Assembly (NCBI GenBank): GCA_030710605.1
Contig: CP092863.1
Coordinates: 108,671,754 to 108,735,753 of the forward strand
Direction of reading: 5' to 3'
DNA: 64,000 nucleotides
Origin: Cordylochernes scorpioides
Lineage: Eukaryota > Arthropoda > Arachnida > Pseudoscorpiones > Chernetidae
Positions 1-10,202 of the stretch are shown one piece after another. The notes beneath the pieces are model-generated. The model did no database searches. It was not told the DNA's origin and saw nothing but the letters and a program-made list of their open reading frames with translations. Position 1 is the first letter of the stretch, and each line of letters begins with the position of its first letter. Made by a program: the position numbers and the translations under genes.

Positions 1-1075
1 AGCCAATTAATTATTGGTAGCAGCGCCCCTAGGCGGTACTTTGGTCAAAAAATATAAAATAACGTTTATTGATTATTTTTGTGGTCAAAGCAACAAAAAT
101 AATCTTAAATAACGTGTTTTATGACTAAATTGGTGAATAAAAAGATGAATTTAAAGGTTAAAAACTCACCAAGAGTTGGCCCATGCACATGCTGAAGCAT
201 GGCTCCTCGATGTCGGCTGCCGAGAAATTATCAATAGGCAATTTGGAACGTTTAAACGGTGGGGTGGCGTAGAGCGATGGGCGGGGCTGTCTCGACCAAT
301 AGGATCGCTCCATTTCATCCCCCCTACTTTCCCCTCTTCGTATATCGTTAAGCCTAAACGCTAGCGATTGCCTTCCTTCAAAGGTTTCACCTACCTTTTG
401 GTGGGTGTATTTCTTTTGATTTGGGTATTGTATATTTCACTATATTGATAGCTCTTCTAATTCCAAGACATTTATGAAAATGGCATTTTGGTTCTTAAGT
501 TGATTGATCTTATTTATCCTAAATCCCTCCTTTTCTTTTGCCTCTTTTAAAATTTTCGTTTGGCTTTTAATTTTTCTTTTATAAAAGGGTTAAAAATTGC
601 CTTTTTGGTAAATAGATGAGCTATTTAATTCAATTACAACCTAATTTAATTATTTTTTTCTTTATTGATTTTTGTGTTTTTATTTTTCGTCGTTTGAAAT
701 TTTTATTTTATAAATAAACATGAAAAATAGATATATTCGACAAATTTTTAAATAGATATTAGAGAAAATCGAGTTTATAACAAATCATAAAAAAATAAAA
801 ATATAATTATTTTTTTCATAGAAAAAAAAAAGAAGAAAGTGTTTTTAGAAAAAAAAAAGCGCATTTACTTTAAAAAAAAATGATGGATATAATTTAAAAA
901 ATAGATGTGTGTTCAATATATTATAATTTGCGGGAGAGTGATATTATGTGTTAAAAAAAGATAAATTTACTTTTTAAATATAAATAAAAACGCTTTTTTT
1001 TTCTGAATTACCTCTGTCTCTTCCATATTTTTCTACTTGTTCTGAAAAATAGAGCAATCCATACTTAAATCATTA
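1..1075. other. AT-rich sequence without recognisable gene
   Basis: The first 370 bases are moderately GC-rich with CCAAT-like text near 293-305. The rest is A/T-rich with long A and T runs. I see no coding frame longer than chance and no recognised repeat family, so nothing is called here. Confidence 0.5.
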
Positions 1076-1163
1076 GATAATAAAAAGGCATATATTGGAT
1101 TGAATTTTGGCAAATAAATCTTTTGTTCAATTCAATATATGCCTTTTTATTATCTAATATCTT
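1076..1163. repeat. Short near-perfect palindrome (AAAAAGGCATAT arms)
   Basis: Two arms of about 32 bp, both containing the AAAAAGGCATATATTGGA motif or its complement, flank a short loop around 1110-1130. The left flank (AGAGCAATCCATA) is shared with 49065-49080 and 61045-61060, where longer relatives carry a Penelope-type hairpin. It looks like a deleted member of that palindromic family. Confidence 0.7.
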
Positions 1164-1639
1164 TCTATTGTGTATTTTAATAAATGGGGAATACTATAAT
1201 TATAGGTAATCCCGATGAAGGGTTTCATGTTGGGAACTACTGAGGGATGGAAAGGTAAAATGATGATAGTAAAATGATAGAAATGGGAAAAAGGTGTTAT
1301 AAAAAATGATGGAAAGATGATAGAGAGTTTATAGAAAGATGATGATAAAAGGATAAATTGAGAGATGATAATAGTAAGATGATGAAAAATGATATAAATG
1401 TATAGAAAGATGATAGAAATATATTGTAGGTTGGATTTTGATCACAATCCAAGTTATCGATTCCATCAATATTTTTTTATAAAAAAAAGTTTATTGTTCT
1501 TGACGTTTAGGCGACTCACTATCACCTTTATCATTTAATATAAAGCTATAACGAGTCATCTGTATACATGTTGTGACCCACGCTTTTCTTCAGCTCGCGC
1601 TTGCCGAGGCATAGTGAGGCCGCCACACTGTTGTTGTTG

Positions 1640-2240
1640 TCGTGTCCAATGAAGAGCCTCAGATGTCTCTGTACATCTCTATCACAGCAATGTTCTCTAT
1701 CTTGGGTGTGTATACTGTATTGTTGTTGATGTCGTGTCCAATGAAGAGCCTCAGATGTCTCCATGCATCTCTATCACAGCAGTCGCAATGTCCTCTATCT
1801 TGGGTGTGTATACTGTATTGTTGTTGTTGTCGTGCCCAATGAAGAGCCTCAGATGTCTCCATGCATCTTTATCACAGCAGTCGCAATGTCCTCTATCTTG
1901 GGTGTGTATACTGTATTGTTGTTGTTGTCGTGCCCAATGAAGAGCCTCAGATGTCTCCATGCATCTTTATCACAGCAGTCGCAATGTCCTCTATCTTGGG
2001 TGTGTATACTGTATTGTTGTTGTTGTCGTGTCCAATGAAGAGCCTCAGATGTCTCCATGCATCTTTATCACAGCAGTCGCAATGTCCTCTATCTTGGGTG
2101 TGTATACTGTATTGTTGTTGTTGTCGTGTCCAATGAAGAGCCTCAGATGTCTCCATGCATCTCTATCACAGCCGTCGCAATGTCCTCTATCTTGGGTGTG
2201 TATACTGCATTGTTGTTGTTGTCATGTCCAATGAAGTGAT
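1640..2240 (-). repeat. 98-bp tandem array derived from a LINE 3' end
   Basis: About six units repeat with a 98-bp period (one is 92 bp); AATGAAGAG recurs at 1648, 1740, 1838, 1936, 2034, 2132 and, altered, at 2230. Read on the minus strand each unit encodes a peptide ending in MHGDI and a stop, followed by a short 3' UTR with ACAACAACA. The same peptide is the C-terminus of the LINE fragment next to the array (2241-2556). The array is therefore the last codons plus 3' UTR of a non-LTR retrotransposon, tandemly amplified. The open frames across it are a consequence of the repeat and are not genes. Confidence 0.8.
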
Positions 2241-2556
2241 TCAGATGTCTACATACATCTCTATCACAGCAGCAAACAATTTCCACTATCTTGGGTGTGT
2301 AAATCTGCTGCTCTGGGTCTATGTCAATTTTCTGCAAGGCTGCGGCCATTGCTGGGCATGAGAATATGTGAGTAGGTGTTAGTTCCACACCAGGACAGTT
2401 GTTGCATGTCCTATAGGTACTTGTGCCGGCCGCCACACTACCGCCCGTATGTGTAGTGAAGCTTTGTCCGCACTCGCTGAAGCAAAGTGTGGTCGCCACA
2501 TACGAGTACACATCAAATGAAAACATTAAGACGTGAATGTTCCTTTCACATATCAA
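2143..2556 (-). pseudogene. C-terminal fragment of a non-LTR retrotransposon ORF2
   Basis: The minus-strand frame reads into a cysteine/histidine segment of the form C-x2-C followed by TPTHIFSCPA, then a tail with IYTPKIVEI. This pattern, a zinc-binding motif downstream of the reverse transcriptase followed by a conserved short C-terminus, is typical of arthropod LINE ORF2 proteins. No RT motifs are present upstream, so the copy is 5'-truncated at about 2556. Its 3' end merges into the 98-bp array, which repeats the final residues. The clade cannot be fixed from this short piece. Confidence 0.6.
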
Positions 2557-3530
2557 TATAACTTCTACTGTCCTTACTGCGATGAAAAAATATTTTAGCG
2601 TAGAAATAAGGTCTTTGTATATCTTAGGATGTTAAAGTATTTATTGATAACGTCACCGCGACCAGACGACAATTATTAACAAAACTACAAAACTATCTAC
2701 AGCTAGGATATCTTGAACAAGCAAGCAAATAAATATTTTAAAGATGATTTTACAAATACAGGGTAATATATATTTTTATAATCTGTTGAATATTTTCATT
2801 GAATAATATTAAATTAAATAATAAATTATTTCTTCGCCACAATATATTGGGAGGGCTTAACTCATCAGTGGTGAACTCTCACAGCGGTTTAGTCAATTTA
2901 ATCTACCAGACCGCTTCATTAGATTTCTAAAAGCTTTCTATATTTTGAAAAGGGCGACAATGGGTTACCGAAAGGTCAAAGACAATAAACCTTCTTTTTT
3001 ATTTTTTTATAGAGTGGATAACTTGGATTTTATAAATTTGTGGCGATGGCATCTACAAACTATGATGGCATGAGCACATCCTGAGACATCGTCCTGCATC
3101 CTATTTCAGCTGACTTGGTCTCTACTGATCTACAAACGGTATAAGGAAAAGAGGAACACCAACAATCCACTACTGTCAATACATCAACCAAATCTTATCT
3201 ACAGTTATCTACAGGATTGTGGAGAATAATTAAAATTTGAAGAAACGTCATACATATACGTCATAAGTCATACCAGTTAGGTAGCTCATAGATTTGTAGA
3301 ATTGTATATAGTTCCCTTGTCAAATTATATTGACAAACATTTGCACTCTTGTCTCAGTTTTTAGTGGGAAGAATGTTGTCTTTCAAAATACTAAACTATT
3401 TTAGACGCGTATAATTCTTAAAAAATAAAAAAATAAAAACAATTTCTACTGCCCTTACTGCAATGGAAAAATTAATGGCTTCGTATTTCGTATTTTGATA
3501 ACAGACGGCGCGCTAGTGCATCGTAATATA
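2557..3530. other. Diverged pieces of the CTTCTACTGTCC palindromic repeat, otherwise anonymous
   Basis: ACTTCTACTGTCCTTACTGC at about 2563-2582 and AATTTCTACTGCCCTTACTGC at about 3441 are ends of the palindromic family seen better at 40890-41109, 29640-29960 and 49905-50125. The 2850-2900 stretch (GGGAGGGC, then CATCAGTGGTGAA) is its central hairpin. No gene is visible. Confidence 0.5.
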
Positions 3531-3990
3531 ATGTTGTCTTTGTTAGTGAACCAATCTCCTTCCTTCTCATTGACGAATGTGACCATGTTTGTATATAAAA
3601 GGGGGCTATGGTATTGCGAGGACCAGACTCCTGATCTCTGATGATCACCTATTTTTGAAGCCTTGGTGCCTTGGAGCTCTAGGTGTGTTTGGTGCTGCCT
3701 TGGTTCCCTCGCAAGCGGCGCGCTGTTACCAGATGCAGCGGGCTGTTTGCATGTGTCGTCCAGATGTTTTCTCCGAAAAAGCTTGCAGTAAAGCTTACAG
3801 CGGAGGGAGGTAATTTCAGTAGCATGGTATTGCGAGGGCCAGTGTGGTGGATATTTGGTGTGGAGTCGCTTAAAGTGTTCTCTGCGTGCTTTATACGTGT
3901 CTGGCTATCTCCTCGCATACCTGTGTAACCCCGGTCCGATCCCTACCAACGCTACAATAAAATATAATTACTGTTTTGTTTTTATATAAC
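3531..3990 (+). mobile_element. Possible solo LTR or isolated Pol II promoter fragment
   Basis: A strong TATA box (TATATAAAAG at 3592) lies about 360 bp upstream of a poly(A) signal (AATAAA near 3957). The region between is GC-richer than its surroundings. TATA and polyadenylation signal within one 450-bp module is the layout of an LTR, and TG starts near 3531, but I could not define both ends or a target-site duplication. It could equally be the promoter of an unrecognised short transcript. Confidence 0.3.
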
Positions 3991-4167
3991 AAATCGTGAG
4001 TTTTTATTTTGCTCCTTTTTATTGTTGTTGTTGTATTCTCGAGTGTACGCTTTTCGGTGTGTTAAGTTACTATTACTTTAGGCTCTAGTAATTTTCAATT
4101 TTGTGTTAACCCGTACAAAGTAACATTTGTCACCCCCGTTTAATATGTCTTATTTGAGTATAATATC

Positions 4168-4380
4168 GTAAAGATAGAGGCTGCCTGGCCGGCATTCATA
4201 TTTCTATGAAAAATAGATACTTCGGCCAGTTAGAGTTTTTTTTTTTTTCTCAACGTTTCGACAAAAATCTTTTGTCTTCGTCAGGAGAAGTAAATAAAAA
4301 TAAAACGAAGACAAAAGATTTTTGTCGAAATGTTGAGAAAACAAAAACTCCAACTGGCCGAAGTGTCTATTTTTTTTTAT
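4168..4380. repeat. Inverted-repeat element with PLE-type hairpin (GAAGACAAAAG)
   Basis: Inverted arms GATACTTCGGCCAG and CTGGCCGAAGTGTC flank two inverted copies of a hairpin: GACAAAA-GAT-TTTTGTC followed by GAAA, on the minus strand preceded by CCTGACGA. The flanking text TAGAGGCTGCCTGGC recurs, inverted and diverged, at about 49850-49895. The CTGACGA/hairpin/GAAA order resembles a hammerhead core, but an extra A precedes the hairpin, so I call it only hammerhead-like and PLE-associated. Confidence 0.6.
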
Positions 4381-4659
4381 TATTATAGTTAATTATTTAA
4401 AATATCTCCAAAATGATGTATGTGTATTTTATTTAAGGAAAGGGCATATTGAAACATACAAACAGATTTCGCTATTTCTTTATCACGTTCAGATTCCGGT
4501 TGTATTCTGTCCCCAGTTGTAATACATCAGGAGAGAAATATAGGTTTAGATACATCTGGATAGAGTCCTCTCCATAGTATCAAAAAAGATTAATGTTATT
4601 TATTGACGTCACATTAAGGTACATTTCTGTTAAAGATCACAGACACAAAAGTTTCCAAT

Positions 4660-5483
4660 ATCCACTTATAGATAAAACTTAAGGAAATTTCATATTTTTA
4701 TTTCGCCGGTCACATGTTTCTTTTTTTTTTTTTTTTTGGAAGATAGAGGTAATTTTGGTTCTCTTATGTGTCTTTCTTCAATAAAGGTCACTGTAATATC
4801 TTTCAGAGTTATTGTCTCAATCCCGATATACATACTAAAAGGTACAAATTCCTTAAGTTTTGTCCATGAGTGTATCTTTCAGAGTTATTGTCTGAATCCC
4901 GATATACATGCTAAAAGGTACAACTTTCTTAAGTTTTGTCCATGAGTGTATATTTCAGAGTTATTATCTGAATGCCGATATACATGCTAAAAGGTACAAC
5001 TTCCTTAAGTTTTGTCCATGAGTGATCTTTCAGAGTTATTGTCTGAATCCCGATATACATGGTAAAAGGTACAACTTCCTTAAGTTTTGTCCATGAGTGT
5101 ACCTTTCAGAGTTATTGTCTGAATCCCGATATACATGCTAAAAGGTACAACTTCCTTAAGTTTTGTCCATCAGTGTATCTTTCAGAGTTATTGTCTGAAT
5201 CCCGATATACATGGTAAAAGGTACAACTTCCTTAAGTTTTGTCCATGAGTGTACCTTTCAGAGTTATTGTCTGAATCCCGATATACATGCTAAAAGGTAC
5301 AACTTCCTTAAGTTTTGTCCATCAGTGTATCTTTCAGAGTTATTGTCTGAATCCCGATATACATGGTAAAAGGTACAACTTCCTTAAGTTTCGTCCATGA
5401 GTGTATCTTTCAGAGTTATTGTCTGAATCCTGATATACATGCTAAAAGGTACAACTTCCTTAAGTTTTGTCCATGAGTGGACT
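4660..5483. mobile_element. Tc1/mariner-type MITE whose right end is amplified nine times
   Basis: The left part matches other MITE copies (7960-8163, 31175-31456, 36303-36655, 58238-58472), with inverted ends related to CACTCATGGACAAAACTTAAGG. The right end is a 76-bp unit (TTTCAGAGTTATTGTC, then CCGATATACATG, then CTTAAGTTTTGTCCATGAGTG) repeated head to tail with starts at about 4797, 4873, 4949, 5024, 5100, 5176, 5252, 5328 and 5404. Every unit ends with the MITE's terminal inverted repeat. Confidence 0.85.
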
Positions 5484-5929
5484 TCGCTAAATTTGACTTT
5501 GTGGTAATATTAATAGAGTTTGAGGCATATTCTCTAAATGAAGATCCATTCTATTTTTCTTATCATTCTTTTTCAGACATTTTTTTTCAATATTTTTATC
5601 TTTTAGAAGTTATATCGACAAACAAGCGTAAGAGAGAATGAAAGATGAAGATCAGAAAGATAGGTACGCTGTGTGGATCGGCTCTGTAACTTTCAACTGA
5701 AAAAGGAGGATTAGGATGAAACAAAAAGTGAGGTGGGGGTGGATGGTTGGCTTCAGACCAAGCAGATGTTGGGACATCTGCAATACCTGTCTGTCGGACA
5801 TCAACGGGGGAGGAACAATTTAATGATGTGTCTATCTGGGAAATCTGACCCTATCATTAAAACTGGTTGAGGGAAAAACGCTTTTTTCTTTTTTAAAATT
5901 TGGCTCAATCCATATCAACCATGTGAAAA
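5484..5929. other. Anonymous spacer
   Basis: I see no coding frame, repeat arm or RNA signal here beyond A/T- and G-rich simple text. It separates the MITE array from the palindromic element that follows. Confidence 0.4.
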
Positions 5930-6068
5930 AAAAATAGTACAAATGTGATATTGTACTGGGATAAGATCCATAAATTATGAAAAAGGTATCTCCTTAGCGT
6001 GCAACAGAAAGTTATTGATGGCATCAGCAACTTTCAGTTGCACAATAAGGAGATGCCTTTTTCATAAA
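5930..6068. repeat. Palindromic element, family P1, short form
   Basis: Arms AAAAAGGTATCTCCTTA... and ...TAAGGAGATGCCTTTTT pair over about 40 bp, with CAACTTTCAGTTGCAC in the right arm. The left flank ACAAATGTGATATTGTACTG is repeated at 14170 and 14508, where the long form of the same family encloses a hammerhead ribozyme. This copy has lost the centre. Confidence 0.7.
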
Positions 6069-6112
6069 ATATCAACCATGTTCTTTTCTGGCTGGTTCCA
6101 AAATAATTTTAC

Positions 6113-6290
6113 TAGGTACCTCTCAAAAAGAGCAAAACCTAGCTTATGATAATTGAAAATATGAATAATATATGTGAAGGTTATTCATATATTAAAACAA
6201 AGTGTCCAATGCGGGATTCGATCCCAGTTCATGGATGTCGGGAATCGGGGGTTTTAACCACTTCAGACCGACTGTCCATGTCCTTAACTC
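6113..6290 (-). mobile_element. tRNA-derived SINE, copy A
   Basis: On the minus strand a tRNA-like head (about 6278-6202) contains a B box close to the GGTTCGANTCC consensus (GATCGAATCCC) and ends in CATTGGACAC. It is followed by a body containing AATAACCTTCACATAT, CAATTATCAT, CTAGGTT and GGTACC. The same head and body occur on the plus strand at 19676-19840. Heads without an obvious body are at 30519-30600 and 62020-62098. Pol III-type promoter plus a shared tail is the SINE layout. Confidence 0.7.
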
Positions 6291-6369
6291 GAGACAACAT
6301 TTATAGGTATTGTAAAAGTACCGAAAAATGGTATTTAGGGATAAAAATCTAACTATTTCATTTATTCCA

Positions 6370-6700
6370 TACAATATATATCTTGATGTACCAAAAGAGG
6401 CACATCTCCCTTTAACTATGCATTAGAACAATGTATTTGTTCATCACCTTAGTAATATACTTTACTAGTGATGATAAAAAAAAAGAGCTACAACACAAGT
6501 TTAGGCAAATTAAAACAAAAAGTCAACAACCTGTATACCATGGTTTCGGGCTTTGGCCCTCATCAGTACACAGGGGCGGCTTCAATTTTATAACGAGAGG
6601 GTTATGAAATCGGTAGATTTTACCAAACATTCTGTTGCACAAGTATTGTACTTATTTACATATGTCTTGTACATATATTGATCTTAAATAATAAGGACGC
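6370..6700 (-). mobile_element. Hammerhead-bearing element, family P4, copy 1
   Basis: This stretch is homologous to 24130-24440. Shared blocks are CACCTTAGTAA, TACTTTACTAGTGAT, AACCTGTATACCATGG, the hammerhead itself, and GTTATGAAATCGG. A terminal arm (ACCAAAAGAGGCAC...CTCCCTTTA) lies at the left here and, inverted, at the right of the other copy, so the complete element probably had inverted ends. Confidence 0.6.
6529..6574 (-). ncRNA. Type I hammerhead ribozyme (intact core)
   Basis: On the minus strand: CTGATGA (6566-6560), stem II GGGC/GCCC closing a CAAA loop, GAAA (6547-6544), then the self-complementary stem III ACCATGGT, H17 = A, and a stem I strand TACAGG. Stem I pairs with the strand preceding CTGATGA through four adjacent pairs and, after a two-base bulge, two C-G pairs. 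Predicted cleavage lies between 6536 and 6535. All invariant core bases are present. A palindromic stem III without a loop implies a dimeric active form, as known for newt-type, PLE and retrozyme hammerheads. Activity is inferred. Confidence 0.85.
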
Positions 6701-6754
6701 CACAAGACCAGCTAAACATCAATCTAAACATTTATTCTGTCTGTAATATATATA

Positions 6755-7188
6755 CTAGCCGAATGACCCGGGCAACGCCCGGGGTTTACCCGATTAAATG
6801 CTTTTATTAAAATACTATTCGTTACAATTATAGATTGGCGCCGTGGATGTCATTCTTGTATAATATATAAATGAGTTTTAAAAATTGTAAAAATAATGCA
6901 TCGGCCGGGAATCGAACCCGGGGCGCCCGCCACTATAATATATAAATGAGTTTTAAAAATTGTAAAAAAAAAAAATGCATCGGCCGGGAATCGAACCCGG
7001 GGCGCCCGCGTGGCAGGCGGGCATTCTACCACTGAACCAAAAGCAAACGGTGACAGAAGTGTCTCGCGCATTGGCAGCACCAAATGATGGGGGGGGGGGG
7101 GGGGCAAAGGTGGCGTGATCGTAGCCGACCAATAGGAGGGCGCCATCAAAGCGTGACAGAGGCCATGACGCTCGTAACTATATATAGA
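6755..7188 (-). mobile_element. Non-autonomous Helitron, family H3, carrying tRNA-Gly-like sequence
   Basis: On the minus strand the 3' end is a GC hairpin (CCCGGGCGTTGCCCGGG, one base altered here) followed by TCATTCGGCTAG and a T target base, the canonical Helitron terminus. The 5' end reads TCTATATATAG. There is no Rep/helicase. Inside, a block containing the 3' half of tRNA-Gly is tandemly duplicated (6861-6930 and 6931-7010). A run of G lies at about 7090-7103. Confidence 0.8.
6976..7038 (-). pseudogene. tRNA-Gly(GCC)-like sequence inside Helitron H3
   Basis: The minus strand reads TGGTTCAGTGGTAGAATGCC, the anticodon loop CTGCCAC, CCCGGGTTCGATTCC and GCCGATGCA. It lacks the first acceptor bases, so it is truncated. 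A second partial copy holding only the T arm and acceptor lies at 6897-6930. Another full-length relative is at 44852-44922 in the same Helitron family. Confidence 0.8.
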
Positions 7189-7195
7189 ATATATA

Positions 7196-7590
7196 CTAGA
7201 CGGGTGACTCGGGCTTCGCCCCGGGATTGACCCGTGTGCATATCTACCCGAGTGATATATATTTAGATAAGATTTTTTTTTTTATAATTGTTTGTTATTA
7301 GCATTATCTATTTTTGTTTGCATCAGCATAATTTAATCTAACCTTTAATAAAGGGCGCTCTTCGTGAGCTAAGTAGAATAATTTGAATATATAGTTTTAA
7401 TAATTGATTTATATATTTTTAAAAATAGCCTATCGTCTTCCCCGTATTTTTTTACCTATGTATGGAAATTTTGGTTTGAATTAGTGAACTACTGCGAATT
7501 TGTATACCGGACATACAAACAAACAAACATACAAACAAACAAACATACAAACATTGATTTTTATATATAAATATATATATATCAATTTTT
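7196..7590 (-). mobile_element. Non-autonomous Helitron, family H2, copy 1
   Basis: The minus-strand 3' end has the hairpin CCCGGGGCGAAGCCCGAG, then TCACCCGTCTAG and T. The interior shares GATTTGTTATTAGCATTATC-type text, a CCGTATTTTTTTACC block and an AACAAACATACAAAC repeat with 22475-22831 and 23258-23605. The 5' end is degraded near 7565-7590. The element abuts H3 within about seven bases. Confidence 0.75.
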
Positions 7591-7599
7591 TTCTCCTTT

Positions 7600-7905
7600 C
7601 TCATTGTGTGTGAATATAGGCAAAGATATATTTTTTAAAACTTAATTCTATTGACGTTATGTTGCGCTGAGTTTGTTGTTGACATAAATATGTTGTTATA
7701 CCTTGAAAAAGGTTATCGTTCAGCCAACTGAAATATTGGTAAAATAAATGATATTTTGATCCGTGCCTTTAAAATTGAAACATAAGTTAACCTGTATACC
7801 ATATTTTAAGGCTATGGTCCACATACGTTAAGTGAAGGCTTTGATTTCATTATACTACGAGAGGTGTTATGGAATCGGTCTATTTTAACCCAAAGAGGTA
7901 TTTAA
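7600..7905. repeat. PLE-type hairpin fragment next to a decayed hammerhead element
   Basis: 7620-7760 shares with 61080-61230 and 49080-49255 the CAGCCAACTGAAATATTGG hairpin and the AACTTAATTCTATTGACGT text. From about 7790 a decayed P4 copy follows: CCTGTATACCAT remains but the CTGATGA and GAAA boxes are lost. The order suggests one palindromic element inserted beside or into another. Confidence 0.5.
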
Positions 7906-7959
7906 CTTGGGAAATAAGTAGAACCGATATCTTAGGCCATAGTATTTTTTGCATTCATA

Positions 7960-8163
7960 CACTCATAGACAAAACTTAAGGAAGTTGTACCTTTTACCAT
8001 GTATATCGGGATTCAGACAATAACTCTGGAAGATATTACAGTGACCTTTATTGAAGACACACGAGATAACTAAGTGTGAACAACATTGCCTCTGTCTCCT
8101 TCAAAAAACAGACGAGCGGAGATAATAAAGACTTTCCACTTCCTTAAGTTTAGTTCATGAGTG
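7960..8163. mobile_element. Tc1/mariner-type MITE, single-unit copy
   Basis: Terminal inverted repeats CACTCATAGACAAAACTTAAGG (left, shown in part) and its complement at the right end in CTTAAGTTTAGTTCATGAGTG are flanked by TA duplications (7958-7959 and 8164-8165). This is the 204-bp basic form of the family, without the tandem end seen at 4660-5483. No transposase is encoded. Confidence 0.85.
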
Positions 8164-8171
8164 TAGATTTC

Positions 8172-9640
8172 GATAGCATGCTCAACATGGATTTACACAA
8201 GAAAAATCAACAATCTCTGCTTTACAAGAAATAACTAAATTAAGTCTTCAGAAAAGAGAAACAGAAAATACGGCAATAGTAACAGTGGGCATCAGCGGAG
8301 CTTTCGACAACGCATGGCATCCGTCAATTCTCCAACAATTGGACAAGGCAAATTTTCCAGCGGTACTTATAAAAATAATTAGTTCTTACTTTGAAGACCA
8401 GAGTGTAGAGTTCAAATATACTAATGTAAAGTGTATAAGAAAGATAAATAAGGGATGTACCCAGGGTGGTATTATTTCTCCTATTCCTTGGAATATATTA
8501 CTTAATGATTTCAACTTATCGTTTAACGAAAGTTTTGCTAGAGTAATTGCTTTCGCCGATGATGTGACATTTGTGGTATGGAGTTCAAACATCTATGATC
8601 TTCAGTACAATATTACCAAATGTCTAATAAAAATCAAAGCCTGGTGTGAAAAGGTAAAACTTTCACTAAGTCCAAACAAAACAGGTATACTCTATCTACA
8701 TAACTATGAAAAATTGCCCATTAATTTTGATGGAAAAATAATTCAACCATCAGAAACTGTTAAAATTTTGGGAGTTATTTTAAAAATCATAGACAAAGGA
8801 ATAAGATTAATTTTGGAACACATGTTGACAATATAATTATGAAAGCTACGAAACTTAAAAATATATTATTCTCATTATGTGCACGTACTTGGGGCATTGA
8901 TACTCGGCGTAGATTGATCTTATATAAAGCTATGATACGCTCTACAATAAGCTATGCATCAAATATTTGGTTTCCTTTTATCACTGCAGCAAAAAGATCT
9001 AAGTTGAATTCTCTATACAATATCAAATTCTTACACCACACATTTACTAGCGAAAACTCCTTTACTGTCCGATTATCTTGAATTATCACAAACAAAGTAT
9101 AATATGACAAAAAGTCTCTCACAGATCAAACACTCAAAAAAAAACCTTCAAAAATAATTAAATAAACTATATCTGGATTTAAAATTTAAGTTTTATCTTT
9201 CTCAATCTAATGAACCGTTCAAGAAATTCTTTCCAATTGCTGTCCCAAATTTTATTTTTTTCTGATAAATTCACTACTTTATTCTTAACAGGCAAAGGAC
9301 CCTTCTTAAGTTTCCTATTCAAACTGAATGTTATCAATGATCCAACATGTGAATGCCGCTTAGATGTTGAATCACCAGAGCATCTTCTTTTAACTTGCCC
9401 TCTGACTAATCAAATTGTATGTAGATACTTTAAAACATTACCAAATTCTCTTTGTGTATATACTCTATCTTATGAGAACTTTGTTAAGTTTAGAACTATT
9501 TGTACAATAATTTGCAAAGCACTACTAATCCATCGTGTAAATATTTAATCATATATATGTAAATAATACTAGCACGGCACAATAGTCCTTTGGACTTCGT
9601 GCTTTTGTAACACAATAAATAAATAAATAAATTTATATTA
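8172..9640 (+). pseudogene. Decayed R1-like LINE ORF2, copy 1
   Basis: This 5'-truncated copy is clearly homologous to 56247-57990. RT motif A reads VGISGAFDN, so the catalytic Asp of VDISGAFDN is lost. Motif B region (CTQGGIISPI) and motif C (FADDV at about residue 90 of the 8285-8836 frame) remain. Frameshifts at about 8800 and 9040 split the reading frame. The C-terminal zinc-binding segment CECRLD...EHLLLTCP lies in the 9210-9548 frame, and an (AATA)n tail follows a stop near 9548. Dead reverse transcriptase of a non-LTR element. The R1-like assignment comes from the DISGAFDN and PQGGIISPILWN style of motifs and is not certain at clade level. Confidence 0.85.
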
Positions 9641-9906
9641 ATTCTCAATAAAGATTGAATCTTCTATACTCTTAATTACCAAATATGTTTATCGATTTAA
9701 AGAGACTCGAAGTTTTCGTTTAGATTTCCAATTCAATATTTACCCCCCAATCGATATAAGATTTATTTAAGATCATCAGCGCTCTTGGCTTTTTACTATA
9801 TAAAAAACGCTGAATGTAAATACATAGGAAGTGTTCAAATAAAAATATATACATAATAAATACATTGAAATGACGCTTATTAATATAATAAAGGACTTAA
9901 AATTCC
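9641..9906. other. Anonymous AT-rich spacer
   Basis: No gene, repeat end or RNA motif is recognised between the tail of the R1-like copy and the inverted-end element that starts at about 9907. Confidence 0.4.
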
Positions 9907-10045
9907 GTGAGTGGTAATTATTTTATTGTAAAGGAACACAAAACATTTGTTGAGCTTTCGGAGGTGTCTCCTTTTAATCGGAAGCTAATAAAGATATCAT
10001 GAAACTATATCAATGACTACCCAGTGTCATACCTTCTTTCTTAAC

Positions 10046-10148
10046 TTTTTGTTCCTGCGGAGAAACTGAACAAACTGCTCTTCACCTTATCTACGACTGT
10101 CCGAACTTTACAGAAATGAGACATCGATTGTTCCCTGAATCTAAATGA
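10046..10148 (+). pseudogene. LINE ORF2 C-terminal zinc-binding remnant
   Basis: The plus frame reads CSCGETEQTALHLIYDCP, then NFTEMRHRLFPESK and a stop. C-x-C...H-x4-C before a hydrophobic proline-containing step is the post-RT zinc-binding motif of Jockey/R1-type LINEs. Only about 35 residues survive, cut at the left by the hairpin-bearing end of the host element. Confidence 0.65.
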
Positions 10149-10202
10149 TTTAACTCTCTTACATCTAGAAAAAAAAAAAGATAAGTGGGTCAGGTGTTAA
10201 TA

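Noticed and set aside
1734-2239. Several overlapping 68-91 residue frames on the plus strand
   Set aside because: They read the 98-bp LINE-end array in the wrong direction; the minus strand carries the true LINE C-terminus.
3589-3928. Overlapping frames near 3590-3930 as a gene
   Set aside because: Three frames on two strands with no shared motif, between a TATA box and a poly(A) signal in an LTR-like module; none is convincing.
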